Shown: positions 51,125 to 61,060, counted from the first letter of the stretch. The stretch: DNA of 64,000 nt from CAYLPJ01 sp964385465 (GCA_964385465.1 CAYLPJ010000008.1:1-64000); one strand, 5' to 3'. Translations and numbers: made by a program. The notes: a model not told the origin generated them from the sequence alone.

Positions 51125-51958
51125 TCAGTCGTCCAGTTTCAGCAGCTCGACCTTGCGGAACTCGCAGGGGTGGCTCTCGGCCTGGAGGGAGATGCTCCCG
51201 CCGGTGAGCATCTTCTTCTGCCCGGCCTCGATGAGCTTTCTGGCATCGCCGTCCTTTTCGTCGAGCTGGGGGTCGGTGTAGCTCATGACCTCCTTGCCGT
51301 TGACGAAATGCTTGATCGTGTTGCCCTTGGCCTCGATCTCCAGCGTCACCCACTGGTCGCCGCGGTAGGTCTCGGACTTCGAGCTCATGCAGTGCTGGCG
51401 CGCGACCTTGCCGTCCCGCACCACGTACGTGCCCGGCGTGCACAGGTTGGCCGTCGGACGCTTGCCCTTCTCCTTGCCCCCGAGAAGCTGCACCTCGATC
51501 GAGACCGGGAAGCTCTGGTTCTTCGCCATCGACTCCGGCGACTGGCCGTGGATCATCACCCCGCTGTTCCGCCACGCCCAGCCGGGCCCGCCGGTGCACT
51601 GCTCGCCGACGAAGCGGTACTCCACCCGCAGCCGATAGTTCGACAGCGGCTTCTCGTAGAAGAGGTGCCCGAAGCGGTTGTCGAATTTCTCGTACTTGTC
51701 GTAGCAGACCTTCAGCACGCCGTCCTCGACGCGGAAGGTGTCCTTGACGTTCTCGCCGAGCTTGTGGCCCTTGATCTTCATCGTCCAGCCGGTCAGATCC
51801 TTGCCGTTGAACAGCGGGATCCACTTGGACTTCCTGGCGTCCTTGCCGGCCTTGGCGTCCTTTCCGTCGGCCTTGCCGGCATCGTCGGCCGCCATCATCG
51901 GGGCCGCCAGGCACAGGACGACCAGCACACTCACCGCCGCGACGATCCGCTTGCTCAT
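51125..51958 (-). CDS. DUF1080 exported protein (3-keto-glycoside hydrolase-like)
   Basis: 277 residues, signal MSKRIVAAVSVLVVLCLAAPMMA, a Lys/Asp-rich linker, then the DUF1080 jelly-roll (~45-275): IPLFNGKDLTGWTMK, NSGVMIHGQSP, a QLLGG strand and EFRKVELLKL at the end. The start at 51958 has GGGAGA upstream. A family role in cleaving 3-keto-disaccharides is reported; with ThuA next door a shared pathway is plausible. It is the second DUF1080 protein here (see 39917), distinct in sequence and not a recent duplicate. Confidence 0.87.
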   Translation of the reverse strand: MSKRIVAAVSVLVVLCLAAPMMAADDAGKADGKDAKAGKDARKSKWIPLFNGKDLTGWTMKIKGHKLGENVKDTFRVEDGVLKVCYDKYEKFDNRFGHLFYEKPLSNYRLRVEYRFVGEQCTGGPGWAWRNSGVMIHGQSPESMAKNQSFPVSIEVQLLGGKEKGKRPTANLCTPGTYVVRDGKVARQHCMSSKSETYRGDQWVTLEIEAKGNTIKHFVNGKEVMSYTDPQLDEKDGDARKLIEAGQKKMLTGGSISLQAESHPCEFRKVELLKLDD

Positions 51959-52077
51959 CTGTCGTGTCTCCCTTCGCCCGGCCGTACCGGGCCTGCATGT
52001 CCGCGTTCCGTCCTACGTCTATTGAACCCGCCGGCACCGCGTCGGCTCGCGGGAACCTGCGTTCGCACCCGGCGCCG

Positions 52078-53286
52078 TCACCGGGCTTTGGGTTTCGGGG
52101 CGGGCTGGAGCTTCTCCGGGAGCCGCTTTCGCCAGTCCGGCCCGGCCAGCCAGGCCAGGTCGAACCGGGCCAGGGCGACGGTCTCGTAGAGCTTCTTCTC
52201 CCCGCGCTCGAAGAGCAGGTAGATCGTGCCGTCCTCCCCCGCCGAGAGGGACGAGTAGGCGCTGAGGCCCTTGTAGACCAACCGCTTGACCGGCCAGGTC
52301 TTCGCGCCGTCGAAGCTCGCCCAGACGGTCATCTTCACGCGGTTGCCGCCCGGGTTGTCCGGGGCGCTGTAGATCAGCACGTCCCGCCCGCCGGTGACCG
52401 CGTCCGGCAGGCGGACCAGCCCGGCGTTGCAGCCGTAGCTGGGCTTGCTGCCGTACTTGTAGTAGAACGGCTGGCCGATCTCGAAGAGGTGCTCGCTGAC
52501 CTGCCAGTCCACCCACCGCCGCCCGCCGTCGTGGCTCCAGGCGAGGCGCCTCCGGTGGTCGACGGCCATGTGGCAGCGGGAGTTGTAGTAGACCCGCCCG
52601 TCGGCCAGCTCGGCCAGCGTGCCCTCTCCCGTTCCGCTCTGGACCGGCTCGCCGACCTGCCACGTCTTCCCGCCGTCGTCGCTGAGGATCGACGTGTTGT
52701 AGTTGTAAGGCCAGTGCTCCTGGGCGTTGTTGGCCTCGGGCGGCTGGATGCGGACGGGCATGACAAGCCGGCCCTTGTGCTTGCCGTATTTCAGCGTGAT
52801 GCCCGACTCCGAAGCCCCCGTGGCGACGCGTATGCCCTCCGGCGTGCCGTGCCCGGCCGCGTTGGGCCTGAACGCCGTCTTCTCGGCCTGCCACGTCCGG
52901 CCGTGGTCGGCGCTCCGCAGCATGGTCGGCTTGCCCGAGACGATCAGCACGTCGCCGGTGTTGGCGTCGACGAGGGCGTTGCCCCCGCTGTCGTCCACCT
53001 TCGCCGCCGGAGACCACGTCCCCCCGCCGTCCGTGCTCCGTCGCAGCAGCCGGCAGCTCCTGGCGAACGCCAGGACCGTTCCGTCCGCGGCGACCACGAT
53101 CTTGGGGATCCGAACGTCCTCGTACAGGTCCTGTATGTCCATGGTGCCCTCGGGTCGGTTCTGCGCCGTCTCGGCGGGCCCGGCGATGGCGGCCGTGGCG
53201 GCCAGCAGCGCCGCGGCCGACATGACGGACATCGGTATGCGGCGAGCGTTCGTCACGCCAGGCCAGGCATCGTGTCGCATTCGCAT
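52078..53286 (-). CDS. Sialidase-fold (exo-alpha-sialidase-like) protein
   Basis: A 402-residue exported protein; the start at 53286 has AAGGAGG 2 nt upstream. It has the hallmarks of the GH33 propeller: the RIP motif (VRIPKIVVAADGTVLAF, ~58-74) and five Asp-box repeats (STDGGGTW, SADHGRTW, SDDGGKTW, SHDGGRRW, SFDGAKTW). A late Tyr/Glu stretch (KLVYKGLSAYSSL) suits the active-site Tyr. Sialic acid need not be the substrate, as many environmental relatives have unknown glycoside targets. The β-helix gene ends 11 bp upstream. Confidence 0.85.
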   Translation of the reverse strand: MRMRHDAWPGVTNARRIPMSVMSAAALLAATAAIAGPAETAQNRPEGTMDIQDLYEDVRIPKIVVAADGTVLAFARSCRLLRRSTDGGGTWSPAAKVDDSGGNALVDANTGDVLIVSGKPTMLRSADHGRTWQAEKTAFRPNAAGHGTPEGIRVATGASESGITLKYGKHKGRLVMPVRIQPPEANNAQEHWPYNYNTSILSDDGGKTWQVGEPVQSGTGEGTLAELADGRVYYNSRCHMAVDHRRRLAWSHDGGRRWVDWQVSEHLFEIGQPFYYKYGSKPSYGCNAGLVRLPDAVTGGRDVLIYSAPDNPGGNRVKMTVWASFDGAKTWPVKRLVYKGLSAYSSLSAGEDGTIYLLFERGEKKLYETVALARFDLAWLAGPDWRKRLPEKLQPAPKPKAR

Positions 53287-53297
53287 GGCCTCCTTGG

Positions 53298-55619
53298 TCA
53301 GCGGCTCGGTTGTTCGTGTTGATCGCGGCTGGGCGCCCAGCCGAGGTCGTCGACGTAGACAGGCCCGTCCCCGCCGGCGTGCGTGACCGCCAGGGCTGCC
53401 GTGGGGCCGGGCACGAGCGCGTCCAGCACGACCGGCTCCCACGCCTTGCCCTTGGCGGGCTTGCGCTTGCGGCGCACCACGCGGCGGGCGATGGGCCGCC
53501 CGTCGCCGTCCAGCACGGCCACGTGGGCCGAGCACCCGACGGGGGCATTCACGTGGGCGATGATCGTCCACCGCCGGGCTTGCGGCAGGCTGGCGACCGC
53601 CTGGGCGACCCGGGAGCCCTCGGCCGACAGCTTGACCGAGAAGTGGCCCATCCGCCCGGGGCCGTCGACGGTCCACTGGCTTCGCGTGTTCGGTTGGAAA
53701 TGCAGCGAGGCCCCGGCGTCGAGGCGCCACGGCTCGGGGTTGCCACTCTCGAAACAGGCGTTGACCAGACGGTTTCGCGCGGGCACGCGGCTGCGCCGCT
53801 CATCCACCTCCGGCGGGTGGTCGAAGTCGTGCCCGGCCTGCCAGGGCTGCTCGGGATGAAGCGCGCCGACCGTCGCCTTCGTGACCGGCCCGACGAGCCC
53901 GGGTATCGGCTCGGGCGTCTGCCCGCCGGGCACGGGCAGGCCGTCGCCTCCGGAGGGCATGTCCGCGACGACGAGATTGTCCCGCCGAAGCAGTTCTCCG
54001 CCGTTGGCCCGGACGTGGATGGGGCCGCGGAGATGGTTCGCCCGCAGCTCGCAGCCCCACAACTGCTTGGGCTGGGCTGCCGCCCAGGCCGACAGGTAGC
54101 CCTTTCCGTTCCCCTCGGCGACGGCCGTGTTGTGGTACCAGAGCAGGTACATCGCGTACTGGTTGTTGATCATAGCCGCGTGGCGTGCGCCGCGGACGAC
54201 GTTGTGGTGGCTGAGGATGTTCTTGCAGCCGTGGTCGTAGTACAGGCCCATGCTGTGGCTGTCGGTGACGTTGTCGTGGAGGCGGTTGTAGCGGAACTCG
54301 CTTCCGCCGCCGCTGATGCAGTTGCCGTAGGTCAGCCCCAGGTCGCAGGTCAGGTAGCCGGCGTGATGCAGGTCGCAGAACTGGATCAGGGAGTCGTGGA
54401 AGCCGCTGAGCCCCACCAGCGAGCGGCCCGCCCGGGCCAGCGTGCAGTGGCTGATCAGGTTCCGGCTGGCCGGGGCGCGCCCCGGCCCGCGCGGGTTCCG
54501 GCGAAAGCCCAGCGAGACCGCTGAGCAGTACGTCCCGGCGTAGTTCACGTCGTGAATCCAGCAGTTGACGACGCGGCAGTCCTCGGCGGCGATCACCACC
54601 CCGTTGCCGCTGCTGAAGGCGATCTCGCTGTGGGTCACGCTGTGGCCCCGCCCGCGAAGCTGCACGCCCGTGTCCGCCCGCTGGCTGGCGTACTGATCCC
54701 GGGCCAGCCAGGAATGCGACGGGAAGCGCACCCGCAGGCGGTCCAGCCGGCAGGCCTCGGAGTTCTCGTCGGTAACGATCGTGGCCGCCCGAACGCCCAG
54801 GCCGGTCAGCCGCACATGCTCGAGGCCGCGGAGGTCCGCCGCGACCTGCCGGCGCTTGACCTCCACCTTCCCCGGGCCGGCGTAGCCTTCCGGCAGGCGG
54901 ATGCGGAGCTCCTTGGCCCCCGCGTCGTAGAACCACTCCCACGGCGCGTCGAAGACCGCCTCGGCCCCGAGGATCGCGTACTTGCCGCCCTTGCGGGGCA
55001 CGTGGTTGCCGGCCGCGTCCGTGGTGTCGACGATCCGCAGGCGGTCGGCCCCGCGGCCGAGGATCGGCGCGGTCCAACTGTACCACCGCTTGTGGCTGGA
55101 CGCCCAGACCTGCGCCCCGCGGAGGTCGCCGGCGGGGAGGTTGCGGTCCACGATCAGCCCGCGCTTGCTTCCGTCGGCCATGGTGGCCGTGGGGAACTCC
55201 AGCAGGGCGCCCTGCGGCGCGTCGGGCCAGCGCGCCAGCCACAGCATCCGCCCGTCGACGAAGACCTGCTGCTTCCAGTCCGGCGCCATCTCGACGCCCG
55301 CGACGTAGAGTCCGGGCGACTTCTCGACCCAGCCTTCGACCACGTCGCACCCGCTGAGGACCGCCTTGCCGCCGGCAGCGGCCTCGAAGGTGACCGGCGC
55401 CTCCTTCGTGCCGGACCGCAGCGGCTTGAGCGTCTCGCGGTAGACGCCGGCGTGGAGGATGCACCGGTCGCCGGGTCCCACCTGCGGGGCCGCCTCGGCC
55501 AGCGAGGCCAACGGCGCTGCCCTGGAACCGTCCCCGCCCTCGGGCGCGCCGGGCCTGACGTGGACCTCACCGGCCATGACCGTCGCCGAACAGAGCAGCA
55601 CTGCCGCCACCCGCATCAT
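53298..55619 (-). CDS. Secreted right-handed parallel beta-helix protein
   Basis: A 773-residue protein with signal MMRVAAVLLCSATVMAG. Its opening VHVRPGAPEGGDGSRAAPLASLAEA is the DUF1565-type start of polysaccharide-lyase beta-helices ('..v.p..G.dg..G....p..sl..A'). Repeated beta-helix coils fill ~270-560 (ISHCTLARAGRSLVGL; NRLHDNVTDSHSMGLYYDHG). The C-terminal ~150 residues form a CBM-like sandwich (NACFESGNPEPW). The substrate is unclear; pectate-lyase-like or glycosidase activity is likely. It lies between sialidase-like and GH62 genes on the same strand. Confidence 0.85.
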   Translation of the reverse strand: MMRVAAVLLCSATVMAGEVHVRPGAPEGGDGSRAAPLASLAEAAPQVGPGDRCILHAGVYRETLKPLRSGTKEAPVTFEAAAGGKAVLSGCDVVEGWVEKSPGLYVAGVEMAPDWKQQVFVDGRMLWLARWPDAPQGALLEFPTATMADGSKRGLIVDRNLPAGDLRGAQVWASSHKRWYSWTAPILGRGADRLRIVDTTDAAGNHVPRKGGKYAILGAEAVFDAPWEWFYDAGAKELRIRLPEGYAGPGKVEVKRRQVAADLRGLEHVRLTGLGVRAATIVTDENSEACRLDRLRVRFPSHSWLARDQYASQRADTGVQLRGRGHSVTHSEIAFSSGNGVVIAAEDCRVVNCWIHDVNYAGTYCSAVSLGFRRNPRGPGRAPASRNLISHCTLARAGRSLVGLSGFHDSLIQFCDLHHAGYLTCDLGLTYGNCISGGGSEFRYNRLHDNVTDSHSMGLYYDHGCKNILSHHNVVRGARHAAMINNQYAMYLLWYHNTAVAEGNGKGYLSAWAAAQPKQLWGCELRANHLRGPIHVRANGGELLRRDNLVVADMPSGGDGLPVPGGQTPEPIPGLVGPVTKATVGALHPEQPWQAGHDFDHPPEVDERRSRVPARNRLVNACFESGNPEPWRLDAGASLHFQPNTRSQWTVDGPGRMGHFSVKLSAEGSRVAQAVASLPQARRWTIIAHVNAPVGCSAHVAVLDGDGRPIARRVVRRKRKPAKGKAWEPVVLDALVPGPTAALAVTHAGGDGPVYVDDLGWAPSRDQHEQPSR

Positions 55620-55647
55620 GCCGTATCCTCGCTCTCGTGCTCATGGC

Positions 55648-56742
55648 TCACTCGCGGGCCCGCTTCGCCGCCGGCGTGAGAATGCCGATCCGCCAGGGGA
55701 TCCGCCCGTACGGCAGGCCGCGCTTCTGCTTTTCGAGCACGCCCTGGAAGACCAGCCTCAGGTCGCCCGGGTCGACGGTCAGCGTCTCGTCGTTGCCCGC
55801 GCGGATCAGCTCGCCGTGGCTGATGTTGTCCGTCCAAGCCTCGACGCCGGCGGCGGGGCGGCAGTTGACCGCACCGGCGAAGGGCCGGCGCCGCGTCGCG
55901 GCCAGGGGCGTCCATTCGCCGTCCAGCCGGTCGGCGAGGTATGCCATGAACATCCGCCGCCCGCCGGGGTTGGCCTCGATCACGTTGAGGTACTTGCCCG
56001 TGCCCGCGAGGCGGTAGATATGGCTGGCCTCGAAGATGTCGCCCTCCAGCGCCAGCTCCACGTTCCCCCAGCCGTGGGGGAAGTCGCCGAGCTTCGTGGA
56101 CATCCGGTACATGCGGCGGTTGCAGATGGTGTAGAACAGGTACGCCCGCTCGTCGTCGCAGATCACCCAGTAGTCCAGCCCGCCCTTCTCGCGCGGGTCG
56201 TCGGCCTCGCTGCCGAAGACGCTGCGGGCCTTCGTCCACGAGCCCGGGTCCGAGATCGTCTCGGTCGTCGAGAAGCCGATGTCCATCCGCTTCTTGCCCG
56301 CCCGGCCGACCTGGTAGATCAGATACCACCTGCGATGCGGGCGGAAGTAGAAGACCTGCGGCGCGCAGTAGTACTTCGAGTCGGCGAGGGGCAGGATGGT
56401 CCGCGGGGCCTCGTCGGCCTTGTCCCAGTCGGCGAACGAGCAGTACTCCGTGCGGGACGAGCCGGCCAGCTTGATCGTCATGAACACGTGCCACCTGCCC
56501 TCGGCGAAGACCACCGTCGGGTCCTTCTGGGCCACCGAGCGGTTCCCGGCGCGGTCCTCGGGCGCGATCCGCGGGGGGGTGTACTCCCACGCGGCGGGGG
56601 GCTGAAACGCCTTCGGGCCCGGCTGCCTGCGGTTGTCGCTTCCTGCCATCACTGCCCTTCCGGCGGCCAGGACGAGCGCGAGCGTCGCGCACCCGACGAT
56701 GCTCCGGCTTCCCCGGCTTCGCTTCTGCCCGTTGCCTGCCAC
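55648..56742 (-). CDS. GH62-type alpha-L-arabinofuranosidase
   Basis: A 364-residue exported protein (CATLALVLAAGRAVMA). The five-bladed propeller of clan GH-F is indicated by KDPTVVFAEGRWHVFMT (the general-base Asp near 74), TEYCSFADW, YYCAPQVFYFRPHRRWYLIYQ (mid-propeller) and EASHIYRL (candidate acid Glu near 230). GH62 enzymes remove arabinose from arabinoxylan. The neighbouring GH4 and beta-helix genes support plant-cell-wall use. It lies 28 bp from the beta-helix gene. Confidence 0.85.
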   Translation of the reverse strand: MAGNGQKRSRGSRSIVGCATLALVLAAGRAVMAGSDNRRQPGPKAFQPPAAWEYTPPRIAPEDRAGNRSVAQKDPTVVFAEGRWHVFMTIKLAGSSRTEYCSFADWDKADEAPRTILPLADSKYYCAPQVFYFRPHRRWYLIYQVGRAGKKRMDIGFSTTETISDPGSWTKARSVFGSEADDPREKGGLDYWVICDDERAYLFYTICNRRMYRMSTKLGDFPHGWGNVELALEGDIFEASHIYRLAGTGKYLNVIEANPGGRRMFMAYLADRLDGEWTPLAATRRRPFAGAVNCRPAAGVEAWTDNISHGELIRAGNDETLTVDPGDLRLVFQGVLEKQKRGLPYGRIPWRIGILTPAAKRARE

Positions 56743-56773
56743 GGTTGCTCTCCTGCGGCGACCGCCGGCGGCG

Positions 56774-58231
56774 CTACTGGGAGGTCTCGGTCTCCTGTTC
56801 GGCGAGGGTCTGGAAGCGGTTGGCGATGGCCAGGGCGGGGTCGAGCGGGACCTCGGCGCGGGAGACGTCGGCGGGGATGTCGATGTGCGGCGTGGGGCGG
56901 GGGGTTCGGCCCTCGAACTGCGGGAGCCACTCGGCCTCGGCGGCGAACAGCTCGGTGGCCATCTCGCGGATCTCCGCCAGCGTGCAGCAGGCGCTGCTCA
57001 GCGGGTCCATCGCGCAGGCCTGGACGGCCAGTTCGGGGTCGCCGGTCAGGGCCGCCTCGGCCGCGAGCATCTGCACCTGCACGTTGGACATGTTCAGCGC
57101 CGCGAGCTGGGAGGGCAGGTCGCCGATCTTGACCGGGTGGACGCCCCCGCCGTCGACGAAGCAGGGCACCTCGACGCAGCAGGCCTCCGGCAGGTTGGTG
57201 ATGTAGCCGTCGTTGCGGACGTTGCCGTTGAGGCGGAAGACCTCGTCGGTCTCCATGGCCTCGAGGATGTAGGAGCAGTATTCCACGCTTCGCTCGGTGA
57301 TCTTCGAGGACTCCAGCGAGAGCGAATCGATCTTGCTGTACTTCTCGGCGAGCATCCTGCAGTAGTTGTAGTAGGCCCCGCTCTCGCCGCCGAAGGCCGG
57401 CTCGTCGCAGTAGCGCTTCAGCGCCCGCTCGCTGCTGCGGAACCAGGGGACGTACTCGCTGAGGTGCCCGGTGCTCTCGGTCATGAAGTAGCCGAACTGG
57501 CGCATGACCTCGGCGCGGACCTTCTCGTTGACGTAGTACTCGGGCTTCTCGATCCGCTCGCGGAGGACGGGGTAGAGGTCCCGCCCGTCGCGCTTGTCGT
57601 GGAGGGACAGGAACCACGCCATGTGGTTGATCCCCGCGGCGAGGTGGTCGATCTCGTCCTTCGGCGTGTCGGTATAGCTGCCGATCAGGTCCAGCGTGGT
57701 CTGCACGCCGTGGCAGAGCCCGAGGAACTCCACGTCGCTGGCCCAGCCCAGCGCCAGGCACACGGCGGCCATGGGGTTGGCGTAGTTCAGCAGCACGGCG
57801 TCGGGGCAGAGCTCCTCCATGTCGCCGGCGATGTCCACCAGCACGGGGATGGTCCGCAGGGCGCGGAAGACCCCGCCGGGGGCCAGCGTGTCGCCGATGC
57901 ACTGGTCCACGCCGTGCTTCAGCGGGATCTCGTAGTCGTGGCGGAACGCCTCCAGCCCGCCGACCTGGATCATGACGATCACGTAGTCGGCCCCGTCGAG
58001 GGCCTCGCGGCGGTCCAGCGTGCTGGAGACCGTCGCCGGCTTGTCGTTCTCGGCGATCACCTCGCGCAGGAACGCCTCCATCCGGTCGAGCTTGGGGCGC
58101 GTGCGGCTCATCAGCGCCAGCTCCGCGCCTTCCAGTGCCGGCGTGGCGAGGATGTCCATGGCGAGGGTCTTGGTGAAGATGAGGCTGCCGGCCCCGATCA
58201 TCGCGATCTTCGGACTGCCCGTCGTGCCCAT
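56774..58231 (-). CDS. GH4-family glycosidase (NAD+/Mn2+-dependent)
   Basis: A 485-residue cytoplasmic enzyme; the start at 58231 follows AAGGAGACGCACG. The N-terminal Rossmann motif is MIGAGS (~11-16). Metal ligands Cys173-His174 (GLCHGVQ) and the second His (GINHMAWF, ~203) are in place, with LLNYANPMA before them. The family includes alpha-galactosidases, alpha-glucosidases and alpha-glucuronidases and uses an oxidation-elimination mechanism. The CHGV/NHMAW set fits the MelA/alpha-galactosidase-glucuronidase side. It has no signal peptide, so it acts on imported oligosaccharides. Confidence 0.93.
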   Translation of the reverse strand: MGTTGSPKIAMIGAGSLIFTKTLAMDILATPALEGAELALMSRTRPKLDRMEAFLREVIAENDKPATVSSTLDRREALDGADYVIVMIQVGGLEAFRHDYEIPLKHGVDQCIGDTLAPGGVFRALRTIPVLVDIAGDMEELCPDAVLLNYANPMAAVCLALGWASDVEFLGLCHGVQTTLDLIGSYTDTPKDEIDHLAAGINHMAWFLSLHDKRDGRDLYPVLRERIEKPEYYVNEKVRAEVMRQFGYFMTESTGHLSEYVPWFRSSERALKRYCDEPAFGGESGAYYNYCRMLAEKYSKIDSLSLESSKITERSVEYCSYILEAMETDEVFRLNGNVRNDGYITNLPEACCVEVPCFVDGGGVHPVKIGDLPSQLAALNMSNVQVQMLAAEAALTGDPELAVQACAMDPLSSACCTLAEIREMATELFAAEAEWLPQFEGRTPRPTPHIDIPADVSRAEVPLDPALAIANRFQTLAEQETETSQ

Positions 58232-58343
58232 CGTGCGTCTCCTTCCATGCCGGATTGCGCCGCGGACGCCCCCGCGGCCGTGCGCGGGAGCATACCGCCC
58301 GGGCCAGAGGGCGGACAAGGCAAAACGCCCGCGTCCGGGGCGG

Positions 58344-59330
58344 TCACCCGCCGCCGAACTCGACGAACGCGCGGCAGGCGATGTCTTGGACGTCCGGCGT
58401 CAGGCCGATCGCCTCGTTGCCGCCGTAGTAGCCGGCCACGAAGCCGCCGCCGAAGCCGCCCAGCCGCTCGATCAGCAGGCGGGCCTCGTCGCGGATCTTC
58501 TCCGGGTCGCGGGTCTGCAGCGTGGTCTGGATGTCCACCGGGCACCAGAACGCCATCCGCCCGCCGTACCGCTTGCCCAGCAGCTCGATGCCGTGCAGCC
58601 GCGGCTGGTCGAACTGGAGGCAGTGAACGCCGCAGTCGATCAGGTCCTCGATGACCGCCGTCATCTTCCCGCAGGAGTGCATCAGGACGATCAGCCCCCG
58701 CTCTCGGGCGCGCCCGGCGAGGGCGGCGAACTCCGGCTTGAAAATGTCCCGCCACATCGCGGGGTCGATCATCAGCCGGTCCTGCGTGCCCCAGTCCTCC
58801 GGGAACATGATCGCGTCGGCGCCGGCGTCGGCGAGGCGGTCGATCGCCTTGAGCAGCTCGCCGCGGACGATCGCGTGCAGGCGGTCGATCCGCTCCCGCT
58901 CCAGCAGGAGGTCGCAGAGGTAGTTGTCCAGCTTGCGCAGCTTGCGGGCGACGTTGAACGTGAAGCCCGGGATGTGACCGATGCGGAAGTGCTCATCCCC
59001 GCCGTCGTCGTCGGCGAACCGCTCGGCCGCGCCGGCGTAGTCCTCGGCGCGGCCGAGGTCCGGCGGGCGGTAGTCGTCGAGGGCGTCCCACGTCGGCAGG
59101 GCGGGCTCGACGACCTCGCCCTTGTCGAAATCCGTCAGGGACGCCCAGGTGACGCCCCACTCGTCGCGCCAGCGGCGTTTCTCGTGCCCGCGGGGCTCGA
59201 GCGTCTCGCCTCCCCGCCCGCCGCGCCCGCCGTGAATGGTGTCATGGGGGTACGGCTGGGGCAGCGTCATGGCGATCCGCGGGGGCCCGCCGAACGTCAC
59301 CGCCGTGCGGAAAATCTCTCGTGGCGTCAT
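58344..59330 (-). CDS. UroD-family methyltransferase-like protein
   Basis: 328 residues; GGAGG lies 6 nt before the ATG at 59330. It belongs to the UroD superfamily's methyltransferase (MtaA/CmuA) side: FPEDWGTQDRLMIDP, LMHSCGKM with the zinc-type H-x-C (~214), and a C-terminal barrel end FVEFGGG. It lacks heme-synthesis signatures. Such proteins move methyl groups to or from corrinoid carriers. Next to GH4 and GH62 it could demethylate a methylated sugar. The GH4 gene begins 113 bp downstream of its stop, so an operon is likely. Confidence 0.82.
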   Translation of the reverse strand: MTPREIFRTAVTFGGPPRIAMTLPQPYPHDTIHGGRGGRGGETLEPRGHEKRRWRDEWGVTWASLTDFDKGEVVEPALPTWDALDDYRPPDLGRAEDYAGAAERFADDDGGDEHFRIGHIPGFTFNVARKLRKLDNYLCDLLLERERIDRLHAIVRGELLKAIDRLADAGADAIMFPEDWGTQDRLMIDPAMWRDIFKPEFAALAGRARERGLIVLMHSCGKMTAVIEDLIDCGVHCLQFDQPRLHGIELLGKRYGGRMAFWCPVDIQTTLQTRDPEKIRDEARLLIERLGGFGGGFVAGYYGGNEAIGLTPDVQDIACRAFVEFGGG

Positions 59331-59641
59331 GGATGCCTCCGGTTGGGTCTGCGTGCCCGGCGCTCCGGACACAGGAGTCGCAAGTGTACCCTCCGCCCGC
59401 CTCGACGTCATCCCCGCAACTGAAGCACCGAGGGTCGTATGGTGTTGACGGCGACTGACGACGCCTTGGTTCCCGGCATGTCATGGTTTCAGAGCTCAGA
59501 CCGCGGATCCGACACCGCAAGACCCCAATCGCGAATCGTCCCCGTGGAATGGCCGCAAGAGCCCGTTTTGCAGGTGACACCAGCCGGGGGAACGTGGACA
59601 ATAACGAGCACGCCCGTCCGGTCCGCGAACGGAGACCCGCC

Positions 59642-61048
59642 ATGCCGTCCACCCCCAACCTCGTGTTCATTTTCCCCGACCAGTACCGCCAGCAGGCGGT
59701 GAGGTGCATGGGGGGCGATCCGGTCCTCACCCCGAACCTCGACCGGCTGGGGGGCGAGGGGATGGTGCTGACCCGGGCGGTGAGCAACTACCCCGTGTGC
59801 AGCCCCTACCGGGCCATGCTGATGACCGGGCAGTACCCGTTCACCAACGGCGTGTACAAGAACTGCAACTCGCGGACGGCCCCGATGGAGCTGGCCGCCG
59901 ACGCGCGGTGCTTCCCCGACGTGCTCGCCGAGGCCGGGTACGCCTGCGGGTACGTGGGCAAGTGGCACCTCGACGCCCCGAACCACGACCACGTGCCGTA
60001 CACCGAAGGCTACCGCGGCGACGGCACGCTGTGGGACACCTACACCCCGCCCGCGCGGCGGCACGGGTTCGGGTTCTGGCACGCCTACGGATGCTGCGAC
60101 CGGCACGTGGACCCGCACTACTGGGTCGGCGACGCCGCCGTCGATGAGCGGATCGAGCCCGGGGAGTGGTCGGTCAAGCACGAGGCCGATGTCGCGGCGG
60201 AGTTCATCGCCGACCCCGCCGGCCGACACCGCGACCCGGACGCGCCGTTCGCGCTGTTCGTGGCCTTCAACCCGCCGCACACGCCGTTCGACCAGGTTCC
60301 GCCGCAATACCTCCGCCCCTACGCCGACGCGACGGCCGAGGAACTGCTCAGCCGCCCGAACGTCTCCCCCGAGGGCCGCGGCGAGGTCGCGCTGGAGCAC
60401 GTGAAGAACTACTTCGCCGCCGTTACCGGCATCGACGAGCAGATCGGGCGCATCCTCCACGCCCTCGACGCCGCCGGCCTGCGCGACGAGACCGTCGTGG
60501 TCTTCACCGCCGATCACGGCGAGATGATGGGCAGCCACGGGCTCATGCACAAGAACGTCTGGTACGACGAGTCCCTGCTGGTGCCCTTCCTGGTCCGCTG
60601 GCCCGGGCGCGTGCCCGCCGGGCAGGACGATGCCCTGCTCAGCGTCCCCGACGTGATGCCCTCGCTGCTGAGCCTGATGGGCCTCGGCGATCGCGTCCCC
60701 GCCGGCGTGGAAGGGCGGGACCTCTCGGGCGTCTTTCGCGGCGAGTCGGCCGACCGCCCGGGCTCGGCGCTGTACCTGAACTGCCTGCGGATCGATCCGA
60801 TGCAGGGCAACCGCGGGCTGCGGACGCCGGAGCGGACGTTCGTTCTCCGCCGCACCGACGCCGGGGAGGAGGTCTTCCTCCACGACAACGCCGCCGACCC
60901 GTACCAGCTCGAGAACGTCGCCGCAGACCGCCCGGGAGAAGTCGAAACCCTCCGCCGCGAGCTGTGGGGGTGGCTTGAGCGAACCGGCGATCCTTGGGCC
61001 ACCGGCGAGCCGCCAGCGCCGGCCGCGAACGATGAACCCGCCGTGTAG
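59642..61048 (+). CDS. Sulfatase (formylglycine type)
   Basis: 468 residues, GGAGACC before the ATG, no clear signal peptide. The modification motif C-S-P-Y-R (Cys53) in NYPVCSPYRAMLMTG makes it a Cys-type sulfatase needing formylglycine conversion. Conserved metal/catalytic segments are FPDQYRQQ (~11), YVGKWHLD (~107) and FTADHGEMMGSHG (~290). It likely removes sulfate from a polysaccharide or phenolic. The DUF3795 gene begins 12 bp later. Confidence 0.92.
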   Translation: MPSTPNLVFIFPDQYRQQAVRCMGGDPVLTPNLDRLGGEGMVLTRAVSNYPVCSPYRAMLMTGQYPFTNGVYKNCNSRTAPMELAADARCFPDVLAEAGYACGYVGKWHLDAPNHDHVPYTEGYRGDGTLWDTYTPPARRHGFGFWHAYGCCDRHVDPHYWVGDAAVDERIEPGEWSVKHEADVAAEFIADPAGRHRDPDAPFALFVAFNPPHTPFDQVPPQYLRPYADATAEELLSRPNVSPEGRGEVALEHVKNYFAAVTGIDEQIGRILHALDAAGLRDETVVVFTADHGEMMGSHGLMHKNVWYDESLLVPFLVRWPGRVPAGQDDALLSVPDVMPSLLSLMGLGDRVPAGVEGRDLSGVFRGESADRPGSALYLNCLRIDPMQGNRGLRTPERTFVLRRTDAGEEVFLHDNAADPYQLENVAADRPGEVETLRRELWGWLERTGDPWATGEPPAPAANDEPAV

Positions 61049-61060
61049 GAGGCCGGCACC

